DNA of 45,027 bases. Origin: a virus. The position numbers and the translations under genes are program-made. The stretch spans positions 1 to 45,027 of IMG/VR virus record IMGVR_UViG_3300019776_000617. One strand, 5' to 3'. The notes under the pieces were generated by a model, which did not search any database, was not told where the DNA came from, and saw only the letters and a list, made by a program, of their open reading frames with translations. Shown piece by piece: positions 24,838-33,055 of the stretch (position 1 is the stretch's first letter; every line of letters starts with the position of its first letter).

Positions 24838-26975
24838 TCACCATAGAAAATTACAGCGGCACGATCGCGTGGACCGACAAGGGTGTCGTCAATACATCAC
24901 AGGGTGCGCGTCACCTGCACACCGCACCAGTGCCACCTGACTGGTGGGATTTCTGGAGGCAGCACAAAGAAACCGTCAAACGGTCCGGTTTGTCCTGCAC
25001 CAAGGACCAGCACGGCAATTGGATGCTGGCGCACTGGGGTCACGCGACCGCAGGAGCGTCAGCGGCTGCCAATGCTCCGGCAGCAGCCTACAGCACGATC
25101 CTGCTCGACCAGAGCAGGGCTACAGCTCCCGCCGGAGGGTATGTGCCACCAGTGCCATCAGGGGTCACACCATACCCATACCAGTGCGCTGGGGTGCAGT
25201 ATGCAGCAGCACGCAAACGTGTCATCATTGGCGATGACATGGGGCTGGGCAAGACCCTGCAAGCGATCATGCTTTGCAACCAGATCGCAGCACAGACCGT
25301 GCTGGTCGTGTGTCCGGCATCGCTCCGGCTCAATTGGCTGGCTGAGTGGACAAAGTTTAGCACCACTGTGTCAGGGCAAAGGATGACAGCTGTGATGAGC
25401 AAAGCAGACCTGCCTGAGGTCAAAGCCGCTGACGTAGTGTTCATCAGCTATGACCTGATGTCGTCTGATGAGGCTCAGGTGATCCTGCGCAGCAGGGTCT
25501 GGGATGTCGTCATCGCGGACGAGGCACACTACCTCAAGAACAAAGAGAGCAAGCGTGCCATTGGTCTACTGGGCGCACCTGCACGCAGCAAAAAAAATGC
25601 GGTCAAAGTGCCGATACAGGCTGACCGTTATGTGTTCCTCACTGGCACTCCGGTCTCGAACCGTCCGGCGGACTTCTGGAATCTCCTTCGGTTCTGTGCG
25701 CCGGAGCATTTCGGTGTCTGGACCGCATACGCGATGCGGTATTGTGACGCACGTCAGCTGCCATTCGGCAGTGGTCTCGATGCCTCCGGTGCATCCAACT
25801 TAGACGAGCTGCAAACACTGGTGCGTGGCTCATGCATGGTGCGCCGACTCAAGGTGGACGTGCTGACCCAGCTCCCAGCCAAAACACGCAAGATCGTCGC
25901 GTTGCCAGCACCGAGCAAGGTCATACAGGAGATCGATGCGCTCACCATGCAATACAAGATCGCCGACCAAACCATCGCTGATGCCAAGCTCAAGCTTGCT
26001 GAGGCTCAGACCGCTGGAAATGCTGCCGAGATGCAGTCAGCCGTGGCTACCCTCAAGAGTGCCGAGGCTGCGTTGTTCACCGAGACTAGCAAGGTGCGCA
26101 AAGCCATCGGGCTGGCTAAGGTCGGTCTAGCTGTGGAGCATATTGCAAGCCAGCTTGCAAGTTGCAACGACAAGATCATCATCGGCGCACACCACAAGGA
26201 GGTGGTCGAGCAGCTCGTCGATGCATTCAAGGACTACAACCCAGCCGTCATCACCGGAGGTGTTGATCCGGTCAAACGTCAGGACGAGGTCGTCCGCTTT
26301 CAGACCGACCCGAAGTGCAGGGTTTTCATCGGCAACATCATCGCTGCCGGAACTGGTCTCACCCTGACCGCTGCACCTCACGTCATCATCGTCGAGCCGG
26401 ACTGGGTACCAGCCAACAACGCCCAGTTCGAGGATCGCGCCCACCGGATCGGTCAGAGCAAGCCAGTGGTGATCGAGTATTTGGCGATGGAGGGAACGAT
26501 CGACGTGCAGGTCCTGAAGGCTGTGGCGCGGAAGATGGATGTCATCGAGAAGGCGACAGACAATCAGACCGGACTCCGGTTAGAGGAGGACACGGTCAAC
26601 ACCACGGTCAAAGCTCCGGCAGTTCCTAGCAAGCCTACGTCTGAGTCGATCGCCGAGGAGTCAGCGGTCAAGCACAAGCGCATGCAGACCATGGCACTGG
26701 GCAGGTCACTCTCGCCGAGAGACCTGATCGTCGCGCACAATGTCGTGCGCCACGTAGCACGGCACGATTCCGACCGAGCCAGAGCTGTCAACGGTGTCGG
26801 GTTCAATAAGTTAGACACCGAGTTCGGGACGGCTTTGGCTGCAAAAAGCACACAGATGTTAAACGACTTTGAGAAGGGTCGGGTGGTGCAACTGGCATGG
26901 AAATACCGGACGCAAGCAACGCCGGAGCTGGCTGGTCAGCTCCGCGATCCAAAGCAGCAAACACAAGATCAATAA
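24834..26975 (+). CDS. SNF2-family DNA helicase/translocase, 713 aa
   Basis: SNF2 proteins move along double-stranded DNA using ATP and remodel protein-DNA complexes or forks. Motif I is GDDMGLGKT at 133-141, motif II DEAH at 229-232, motif III TGTP at 270-273, and the C-terminal lobe ends with HRIGQ at 537-541. A charged helical insertion near 365-430 is likely a coiled coil. The N-terminal 100 residues are not recognisable, and the C-terminal 170 contain basic and helical stretches. The start at 24834 (MITIENYSGT) overlaps the previous stop by 4 bases; a longer frame from 24642 only shadows that gene. In a phage it may help replication restart or strip host proteins from DNA. Confidence 0.93.
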   Translation: MITIENYSGTIAWTDKGVVNTSQGARHLHTAPVPPDWWDFWRQHKETVKRSGLSCTKDQHGNWMLAHWGHATAGASAAANAPAAAYSTILLDQSRATAPAGGYVPPVPSGVTPYPYQCAGVQYAAARKRVIIGDDMGLGKTLQAIMLCNQIAAQTVLVVCPASLRLNWLAEWTKFSTTVSGQRMTAVMSKADLPEVKAADVVFISYDLMSSDEAQVILRSRVWDVVIADEAHYLKNKESKRAIGLLGAPARSKKNAVKVPIQADRYVFLTGTPVSNRPADFWNLLRFCAPEHFGVWTAYAMRYCDARQLPFGSGLDASGASNLDELQTLVRGSCMVRRLKVDVLTQLPAKTRKIVALPAPSKVIQEIDALTMQYKIADQTIADAKLKLAEAQTAGNAAEMQSAVATLKSAEAALFTETSKVRKAIGLAKVGLAVEHIASQLASCNDKIIIGAHHKEVVEQLVDAFKDYNPAVITGGVDPVKRQDEVVRFQTDPKCRVFIGNIIAAGTGLTLTAAPHVIIVEPDWVPANNAQFEDRAHRIGQSKPVVIEYLAMEGTIDVQVLKAVARKMDVIEKATDNQTGLRLEEDTVNTTVKAPAVPSKPTSESIAEESAVKHKRMQTMALGRSLSPRDLIVAHNVVRHVARHDSDRARAVNGVGFNKLDTEFGTALAAKSTQMLNDFEKGRVVQLAWKYRTQATPELAGQLRDPKQQTQDQ

Positions 26976-26977
26976 AC

Positions 26978-27370
26978 ATGAACATCTCACATCAATCTTC
27001 CAGCCTCATTAGCAGCATCGGTGAGACCGTTGCAACATTCTATGCGATGGGCTTGCAACCATTGCAAGTCCTAATCATGACCACGGTGCGCCATGCCGAG
27101 CATGGACTTCCGCGAGGTCAGCACATCTACGCGCACAAAATTCGCGCTGCGATCGATGAACTCTACAAAAGTCGAGGTGGTAAACCAGCTAGCAGACAAT
27201 TGTTCTGGCTGCACATCCGAGACTTGCAACAACGGAAACTGATTTACATAGCCCCGCCCAAAAAAGGATCGAGCCACAGGTCATTGTGCCTGACAACGAT
27301 CGGCAGCGATCTGTTTACTTACCCAAAATCAATCAACCCATACCAACCACAACCAGCCACAACACCATGA
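26978..27370 (+). CDS. Probable winged-helix DNA-binding protein, 130 aa
   Basis: The start at 26978 (MNISHQSSSL) is 2 bases after the helicase stop. Residues about 15-115 have the helix-helix-helix-wing pattern of a winged helix: HIRDLQQRKLIYI as recognition helix and first strand, then APPKKGSSHRS as wing and LCLTTIGSDLF. This suggests a small transcription factor or DNA-binding accessory; I do not recognise the exact family. The C-terminus is Pro/Gln-rich. It overlaps the next gene by 4 bases. Confidence 0.5.
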   Translation: MNISHQSSSLISSIGETVATFYAMGLQPLQVLIMTTVRHAEHGLPRGQHIYAHKIRAAIDELYKSRGGKPASRQLFWLHIRDLQQRKLIYIAPPKKGSSHRSLCLTTIGSDLFTYPKSINPYQPQPATTP

Positions 27371-27837
27371 AATGCAATCAATCCAACAAGTCATGCAACG
27401 AATGCCCCTTCAGCAAAGCCAGCCCCAGTGGGCAACTGGGAGGCAGTCCGATACAAACCTACCTTGGTCAAATCCTTGGTCCATTCTATCTGCCATGCCA
27501 CATGCCCCAGAATTACAAGGGCAATGACACTCCGGTCTCGCCGGAGCATATGCAGTGCGCTGGTGCTGCAATATTCAGGCGCAAACTTGGAGTGCGCGTG
27601 CCAGCACCGTTGCTGACGTTGCAATCTGATGATAGCAATGTGTTTAGCACGCTGGAGGAGTTTATATCTCACCATGATCCGAGCCTCACTCCGGAGGGAG
27701 TCAAGAGCATGGCTGACATGGCGCGGACCGGATTCTACACCCGCATCGAATACGCGATTGCAGCTTCCAAAAACCGAGCATACCGAGCTTCGGAGATGGC
27801 TGAAAAATTTTCGCAAGATAGTGAAAAAAATGATTGA
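27367..27837 (+). CDS. Cysteine-rich phage protein with CxxCPF motif, 156 aa
   Basis: The start at 27367 (MKCNQSNKSC) forms an ATGA overlap with the previous gene. Cysteines 10 and 13 (CNECPF), Cys44-His45 (PCH) and Cys64 (QCAGAAIF) match a phage family with a CxxCPF...G.LG...CH...C.GA pattern, which probably binds zinc or an iron-sulfur cluster; its function is unknown to me. The second half is helical and ends in a charged tail. It is the last gene before the strong terminator, closing the AAA+/VWA/SNF2 operon. Confidence 0.65.
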   Translation: MKCNQSNKSCNECPFSKASPSGQLGGSPIQTYLGQILGPFYLPCHMPQNYKGNDTPVSPEHMQCAGAAIFRRKLGVRVPAPLLTLQSDDSNVFSTLEEFISHHDPSLTPEGVKSMADMARTGFYTRIEYAIAASKNRAYRASEMAEKFSQDSEKND

Positions 27838-27925
27838 CGTTATGATGGCAAGATGTTTTCTTGGTCACAGCTTTATGCTCTCGCTGCCGACACACCGAGT
27901 AGAAAACTTTCTGCCCTAGCAGATC

Positions 27926-27969
27926 GCGGTAACAGTGAATTGTCGGATTCCTGTTACCGCATTTTTTTT
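27926..27969 (+). terminator. Intrinsic terminator
   Basis: GCGGTAACAG (27926-27935) and CTGTTACCGC (27951-27960) form a perfect 10-bp stem with a 15-base loop, followed by A and eight T residues (27962-27969). This is a textbook Rho-independent terminator, about 90 bases after the Cys-rich gene, ending the 20094-27837 operon. Confidence 0.92.
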
Positions 27970-28397
27970 GACAACAACCAACAAAAGCGAGCCAGCAGTC
28001 GCTGACATACCTGCTGACCCAGAGGTGCTTTGTGCTGCAACACGTCAAGGTTCTCTCTCCCTGCCCCGATCTAACAATTCGCTGGCAGGACGAAATTCTC
28101 AGCTTGCGCTCAGGCGCAGGGGGACGCTGCTTGTTGGCGAGAGTGTAAAGCGCACAAGCGCATGGCTGGCTCGCATCAATCAACACGCAGCGCACTGGTG
28201 ACGCGACGACGACCGAATGCGTGATCCACTGCTGCTCCTCCCTCTGTTCTCCCTTCGTGGGGGACTTAGGGGGACTGGCATCTGGTTAGCTCGACTCGCT
28301 CATGCGTGAGTGCCATCTGAGGATATCCATTCAAATGATCTCGCACTCGCCAACTGGCGAGGGCAATGAAAAAAAAGAAAAGCAAACGATACCAAAT
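27970..28397. other. Non-coding gap between early operons
   Basis: No convincing gene is seen; reading frames here lack protein-like composition. It holds a doubled GGGGGACT near 28260-28276, an inverted CTCA-TGCG-TGAG near 28300, and CTCGCCA-AC-TGGCGAG (28346-28361), a 7-bp hairpin just before the A-rich leader of the next gene. A promoter for the replication operon is expected here, but I could not pick one out. Confidence 0.5.
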
Positions 28398-29912
28398 ATG
28401 ATTACAAACAAAGCAATTACTAATAACGTAGTACCAAAACTTCAAGCTAGAGAAACCGAGAGGTCTTTGGTTCTGCACTTGGGCAAACCCAACGACAGTG
28501 CGCTTGCCATGTGTGAGAGCATTGGCATGAAGTCAGCCGGATGCTCTAAGGCAATTTGCAGATGGAGCATGGGCAGCAATGCCTACCACAGGGCAATGGT
28601 CGCAGCCCTCGATTATGCTGCTGACAAGATCGTGACGATGCATGAGCTGTATTCGGTCATGGAGGGCATGAGTAAGGAGGAAATCGCAGAAAAAGTTCCT
28701 GACGTATTTCAGAACATCAATATAAAGGAGATGCTTGAAAAATGCGGAGTGTGGGGCATTAGCGACAAGGAAACAGTCCTTGCAGTGATCAAAGGCAGAA
28801 AGACTATAAAAGAGATCGCCAACGTTACGGTGAAGCTCATGAAAGCAGTGTCATACATCGACGCGATTCGCGATCATGATGCGGTGTATGGAGCGAATAA
28901 AGAAGGCAAGCTGAGAGGAAACCCAACATTAGATGATATCGAGAGTTACCGATCCGAAACTGGAATCGGCGAGCCGGACGCATACGGTTCGGTGAATTTC
29001 TTTGGATTCGATGGAGATGTCGAATCGTTGGAGTATTGCAAGGGCAAGCACAAGCGTGAGCTTTCTCCAATTATGATGGGTAACATTGTGGGCTATGATG
29101 TTCATGGCGATCACTTGGTCACGCTCATGATGGGCTATGATGACAAGATGCATCAAGATTGGCGCAACATGCAGTGGCAACTTGATGATAGCAGCTTTGC
29201 TGAAAACCCTGTTGAATCCGATCCATTAGTTGACATGATGTCCAATGAACACACTCAAAAAAGTTGGACAGGAGGGACATGTTATTATTTGGAGAGCGAA
29301 GGTCTCGACAGCAGTGTTAAGCCGATGGGTGTGATCTGGTTCGACGAAGAAGCCGACGAATGGATGAAGCAGATTGCAATGACGACCAAGATTTACAACG
29401 AAGATGCCAAGGGTCACGATGTCATTTGGACACGAGCCATTGCTAACATGACCCAGACCATGATCGGGTTGTTTGGCGTGACAGGATACAGTCTGATTGA
29501 GACATTCATCATTGGATACTACCTCTCCCCATCGATCGCTTATCTCGTCGAGCTTAATCGCGAGAACATCAAGACGACGATGGAGCATATGCCATTCGTC
29601 ACTGATCCAATATTCAACAAGGTGCTGATCGACAAAATCAAAAACGACAGTGCGCAGCGCAGCGCATTCATCGAGGCTCATCGTAGGACACACGGAGAAT
29701 CTATTGATCATGCTGTGTATGACAAACACCTCGACATAGCGTTCGGTAAGCTTGCAGTCTTGTTGCAACAAGCCGAACCAGCACTGCACGAATTGTCTGA
29801 TGAGACATCTTTGTTGATGGACAATTACACAAGTGAGGCTACAATTGATTTCGTTGAGGTCCTCGATCAGATGATGGACTTCGACAAAAAAACAACAGAC
29901 AGAGAAAAATAG
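28398..29912 (+). CDS. Hypothetical protein, 504 aa, first gene of the replication operon
   Basis: The start at 28398 (MITNKAITNNV) has an A-rich leader; an in-frame ATG at 28335 would lie in the hairpin region. The protein is acidic and mostly helical in the second half, with a Tyr/Asp-rich middle (SYRSETGIGEPDAYGSVNFFGFDGD broken by turns). I see no nucleotide-binding or nuclease motif and recognise no family. Its lead position, one base ahead of a zinc-ribbon protein, suggests a replication or host-takeover role; this is only from context. Confidence 0.7.
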   Translation: MITNKAITNNVVPKLQARETERSLVLHLGKPNDSALAMCESIGMKSAGCSKAICRWSMGSNAYHRAMVAALDYAADKIVTMHELYSVMEGMSKEEIAEKVPDVFQNINIKEMLEKCGVWGISDKETVLAVIKGRKTIKEIANVTVKLMKAVSYIDAIRDHDAVYGANKEGKLRGNPTLDDIESYRSETGIGEPDAYGSVNFFGFDGDVESLEYCKGKHKRELSPIMMGNIVGYDVHGDHLVTLMMGYDDKMHQDWRNMQWQLDDSSFAENPVESDPLVDMMSNEHTQKSWTGGTCYYLESEGLDSSVKPMGVIWFDEEADEWMKQIAMTTKIYNEDAKGHDVIWTRAIANMTQTMIGLFGVTGYSLIETFIIGYYLSPSIAYLVELNRENIKTTMEHMPFVTDPIFNKVLIDKIKNDSAQRSAFIEAHRRTHGESIDHAVYDKHLDIAFGKLAVLLQQAEPALHELSDETSLLMDNYTSEATIDFVEVLDQMMDFDKKTTDREK

Positions 29913-29913
29913 T

Positions 29914-30315
29914 ATGTCAATCAAAGCAACAGTAAAAGTAGGCAGGGCTTGCAACATCAGCCTTGAAGCAGCAGATCCGGTCAGCCTGATCAAGGCAGTC
30001 AGTCAGTTCACACAGTTGCCGTCCAAGTGCGGTCACTGCGAGTCAAACAATCTGGCACTGCACCACAGGGTAGCCGGAGACAAAGGTCAATACGACTACC
30101 TGCACATTAAGTGCGGCGACTGCGGGGCGACCGGAGACATCGGGCAAAATGAGACACCGAAAGGCAACGTGTTCTTCCGTTACCAACCCAAGGATCGCGT
30201 TGGCGTGAAGAATGGTTTTTACAAGTATTGGGAGCAGCCGGACTACAAGGGAAGCACTCCTGCGCAGACATCCAGCCCAGTCGTGGTTGATGATGACGAC
30301 GATATTCCGTTCTGA
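29914..30315 (+). CDS. Zinc-ribbon ssDNA-binding-like protein with SSB C-terminal tip, 133 aa
   Basis: A zinc ribbon is formed by CGHC (Cys39, Cys42) and CGDC (Cys67, Cys70). The C-terminus is DDDDDIPF, nearly identical to the acidic tip of bacterial SSB that recruits repair and replication proteins. Similar zinc-ribbon proteins ending in DDIPF occur in phages and mobile elements, where they are thought to bind single-stranded DNA. The start at 29914 follows the previous stop by one base. It probably serves the replisome encoded downstream. The hairpin 30323-30353 follows its stop. Confidence 0.7.
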   Translation: MSIKATVKVGRACNISLEAADPVSLIKAVSQFTQLPSKCGHCESNNLALHHRVAGDKGQYDYLHIKCGDCGATGDIGQNETPKGNVFFRYQPKDRVGVKNGFYKYWEQPDYKGSTPAQTSSPVVVDDDDDIPF

Positions 30316-30322
30316 CAGACTC

Positions 30323-30353
30323 AGTGCCTCATGCTGTGATGGCGTGAGGCACT
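30323..30353 (+). terminator. 9-bp perfect hairpin, attenuator-like
   Basis: AGTGCCTCA (30323-30331) and TGAGGCACT (30345-30353) pair perfectly around a 13-base loop, followed by TCAAAAG with no T-run. It lies between two same-strand genes, so it may attenuate transcription or protect the 3' end of the upstream message. Confidence 0.5.
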
Positions 30354-30362
30354 TCAAAAGCC

Positions 30363-30614
30363 ATGAGCGCAAAAAAAGACGACCTCAAGAAACAGTATCG
30401 CGAATCCAAAAAAGCCGACCACCACTGGCAAGTTTGCCGAGCGTGCGGTGAGAGAGCGATGAAGACTGAGCTTGAGCCACACCACCCCAAGGGTCGACAT
30501 GGCGAAAACATTCTGGACTATTTTTGGATTCACCCAAGCTGCCACAGGTGGATTCACGACAACCCAAAAGAGGCGACCCAGATGGGTCTTCTCAAAAGTG
30601 GCAGAAACATTTAA
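30363..30614 (+). CDS. Small HNH-like endonuclease domain protein, 83 aa
   Basis: Cys25 and Cys28 (CRAC), His40-His41 (EPHHPKGR), and a C-terminal IHPSCHRWIHDNP with Cys60, His61 and His65 reproduce the zinc-stabilised HNH/beta-beta-alpha-metal core. HNH proteins cut DNA with one metal ion. At 83 residues it is just the core plus a basic N-terminal tail. Phage HNH proteins can aid packaging or act as homing nucleases; here it sits in the replication operon, so recombination or mobility is possible. No intron or split gene is seen nearby. Confidence 0.65.
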   Translation: MSAKKDDLKKQYRESKKADHHWQVCRACGERAMKTELEPHHPKGRHGENILDYFWIHPSCHRWIHDNPKEATQMGLLKSGRNI

Positions 30615-30626
30615 TCCGACAAAAAA

Positions 30627-30998
30627 ATGAAACAGCTAATACTACCGTTTTTTGGTGCGCTGCCCAATGTGAGCAACGTATTCAACAAGTTGCCAAAATT
30701 CAACGCAGCAGCTTCAGAGAAGCTTAAAGAACAAGGCATGGCGATCGCCGCCAACAACAAATCCAACCTGCTCGACGAGGCACGCAACATTGCATTGCAG
30801 ATATGCCCCATCGGAGGGAGGATCACCGCAGACGATGTATTCTCCGAGATGGAGAAAAGACAGCTTCCGGTGTCACTGGGTGCAGCTTCAGGAAGCCTAT
30901 TCAAGACGGCTCGATGGAGGTTCACCGGAGACCGCAAGAAAAGCGCAAAGGTGTCAAACCACAGCAGAGAGATCAAGGTCTGGGAACGTATCGCCTGA
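30627..30998 (+). CDS. Hypothetical phage protein, 123 aa
   Basis: The start at 30627 (MKQLILPFFGALP) is 12 bases after the HNH-like gene. The second half, with ITADDVFSEMEKR, LGAASGSLFKTARWRFTG and a final REIKVWER, looks like a small winged-helix-type domain common in phage replication regions (DVF...LG.AAGSLF..). Its function is unknown to me. It ends 4 bases before the primase start. Confidence 0.55.
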   Translation: MKQLILPFFGALPNVSNVFNKLPKFNAAASEKLKEQGMAIAANNKSNLLDEARNIALQICPIGGRITADDVFSEMEKRQLPVSLGAASGSLFKTARWRFTGDRKKSAKVSNHSREIKVWERIA

Positions 30999-31002
30999 AG
31001 CC

Positions 31003-32067
31003 ATGAACGACAACCATTACGACATCGATACGATCAAGGATCGCATCAAAATTTGGGACGTGATGCGCCATTTCGGGCATGACGTAGGCGACAGGTGCAA
31101 AGCTGTCAAAAGCCCACTCAGGGAAGATAGAAGCCCAAGCTTCAGCATCTTCGCCAATGGCAACGCTGCGAAGGATCACAGCACTGGCAAAGGATATGAT
31201 GTCATCTCTCTGTATCAGGAGCTGGCTGGTGTTAGTAAGCACGAGGCAATCGTCGGATGCGGTAGACTCGCGCAGATGGGAGGAGGATCAATTCCTCAGG
31301 AGTGCTACGTGCCACCACCACCGAGATCAACGGTAGCTGCAAAGCAGAAGGATGATAGCAGCTTTGTTCACAAGCTGGGCGAGCTAAACCAAGGCGTATT
31401 GGACCAAATGAAAGCGAAAGCTCATGAGATGCTCACTGGTAAAAGCAACATCCTGACTCAGTTCTGCGCAGCCAAAAAATTTGACCATGCGTTCATGGCG
31501 ACCATGATCGACCAAGGTCTTGTTGGGGTTCTGGAATCTCCTCACCTGCGCGAGCCAGTCATCACATGGATCTTTCACAACAGCATCCATGGCTATGGTT
31601 GCAAGATACGGTTCAAGTCCGGCACAAGCCACAGCACCATGTGGTGGCACGGGAAATCCTCCGAGCATTTCTTCGGGGAGCAGCTGATTAAGCCACTGGC
31701 GATCGATGACCAAGACCGCAGCTTGATCCTGACCGAGGGTGAGTCTGACTGCCTCACCATGTTGCAATTGGGAATTCCAGCCCTTGGCATGACCGGAGCT
31801 GGTGTGCTACCGACAATGCAAGTCACCCATGCCATGCTTGGTCACCGGACCATCGGTGTCTGGTATGACAGTGACCCAGCCGGACGTGCAGCGACCGAGA
31901 AAGTGCAACATCATATCTTGCAACATGCCAGCGGCGCAACGGTCATACATGGCATCGGGTCTAAAGTTCCTGACGGTATGGACATAGGCGACTGCTGGGT
32001 CAAGTATGGTAAAAAATTTGAAAATTATGCAAAAAAAGAGTTTGACTTACTCGAAACAATCAACTAA
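31003..32067 (+). CDS. TOPRIM DNA primase with CHC2-like N-terminus lacking the zinc cysteines, 354 aa
   Basis: DnaG-type primases make RNA primers on the lagging strand. Residues about 12-72 follow the CHC2 zinc-finger layout, including SPLREDRSPSFSIF and GYDVISLYQ, but only one Cys is present where the usual CxxC pair should be, so zinc is probably absent. The TOPRIM core is clear: LTEGESD with Glu245, and VWYDSDPAGRAA with Asp289 and Asp291. The length is short, with no helicase-binding domain like that of DnaG. The start at 31003 (MNDNHYDIDT) is used; a longer frame overlaps the previous gene. It works with the DnaB-type helicase encoded at 35101. Confidence 0.85.
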   Translation: MNDNHYDIDTIKDRIKIWDVMRHFGHDVGDRCKAVKSPLREDRSPSFSIFANGNAAKDHSTGKGYDVISLYQELAGVSKHEAIVGCGRLAQMGGGSIPQECYVPPPPRSTVAAKQKDDSSFVHKLGELNQGVLDQMKAKAHEMLTGKSNILTQFCAAKKFDHAFMATMIDQGLVGVLESPHLREPVITWIFHNSIHGYGCKIRFKSGTSHSTMWWHGKSSEHFFGEQLIKPLAIDDQDRSLILTEGESDCLTMLQLGIPALGMTGAGVLPTMQVTHAMLGHRTIGVWYDSDPAGRAATEKVQHHILQHASGATVIHGIGSKVPDGMDIGDCWVKYGKKFENYAKKEFDLLETIN

Positions 32068-32080
32068 AGTTCAAATCGCA

Positions 32081-33055
32081 ATGAGTACACAAATTGTAAG
32101 ACCGGACAGCTCGTCGCATTGGTATCTGCCAACCGACGAGGGAATTAAAGCCTTTCACTCTGTGCCATACGCTGGAAAGCGTGGCGCAGCAGGAGAGACC
32201 AGAACAACAACCCTTGGGGACGCACGCAAAGCTGGCGCATACCCATCCGTGACAAACGTTCTTGGGATTCTGCATAAAGAATTCCTTGTCGCATACAAGG
32301 TCAATCAAGCTATTCTCGCGGCACTCACTCTGCCACGCATCAATGGCGAGACCGAGGATGAGTTCGCCCATCGAGTCAACGCAGACTCCAAGGAGCATGC
32401 AGCGTCAGCGGCACGGCTTGGATCAAGACTGCACGAAGTGGCTGCGGCTGCCCTGACTGGCAGCACCGATGGTCTAGCTCTTGATGGTGAGTTCATTGAA
32501 GGCAGGGAACTGCTCCCGCTTCAGGAGTCAATCATCGAGTTGATTGATGGGATCAGACCGGAGAATTCAAAGACCGATACAGAGTTGAGCGAGTTCCTCA
32601 TTAGCCACCCTATCGGTTACGGCGGGACGTGCGATGGGCTGGCATGGCTCGATACGACAAAGCCAAAAATCGCGTTCGCGCTTTCCGAGGCTGGGATCGA
32701 ATACAATACCTCAGCGGTCATCGCGATGGTAGATATTAAAACCAGAGGATCCGATGCTAAGAAAGCTCCGATCTACGAGACGGATTTGTTGCAACTTGCA
32801 GCCTACCTGCACGCGGTTCCGCATACGCCAAACCTTGGATTTCACATGAATACCAAAAACACTGCCGTAGCCAACATCATGATCAACACTCATGCCAATG
32901 CTGGCAAAGACGGTGTCTGGAAGGCAGAGCTTGTCATTCACAAGCGTGAAGACATCGAGAAGGCATGGGATGCCTTCCAACATGCTCACGCATTGTGGTG
33001 CTGGGTGAAAAACTACGATCCAAAAAATTACAACAATAACAACACGACAAAATGA
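32081..33055 (+). CDS. PD-(D/E)XK (RecB/Cas4-like) nuclease, 324 aa
   Basis: The PD-(D/E)XK core is visible: CDGLAWL with Asp185, VDIKTR with Asp218 and Lys220, and LLQLAAYLHA near 236-246, the QxxxY motif of the RecB/Cas4/exonuclease branch. The N-terminal 130 residues include a helical ARLGSRLHEVAAA segment also typical of this branch. It probably processes DNA ends in recombination. The start at 32081 (MSTQIVRPDS) is 13 bases after the primase stop; its stop overlaps the next start by 4 bases. No RecT/Erf annealing protein is obvious nearby. Confidence 0.8.
   Translation: MSTQIVRPDSSSHWYLPTDEGIKAFHSVPYAGKRGAAGETRTTTLGDARKAGAYPSVTNVLGILHKEFLVAYKVNQAILAALTLPRINGETEDEFAHRVNADSKEHAASAARLGSRLHEVAAAALTGSTDGLALDGEFIEGRELLPLQESIIELIDGIRPENSKTDTELSEFLISHPIGYGGTCDGLAWLDTTKPKIAFALSEAGIEYNTSAVIAMVDIKTRGSDAKKAPIYETDLLQLAAYLHAVPHTPNLGFHMNTKNTAVANIMINTHANAGKDGVWKAELVIHKREDIEKAWDAFQHAHALWCWVKNYDPKNYNNNNTTK

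Noticed and set aside
27701-28195. Minus-strand 164-residue Cys-rich frame
   Set aside because: It crosses the intrinsic terminator and the end of the Cys-rich gene; composition reflects antisense coding.
27935-28201. Plus-strand 88-residue frame after the Cys-rich gene
   Set aside because: Its ATG lies inside the terminator loop, so it would be transcribed only by read-through; no recognisable motifs.
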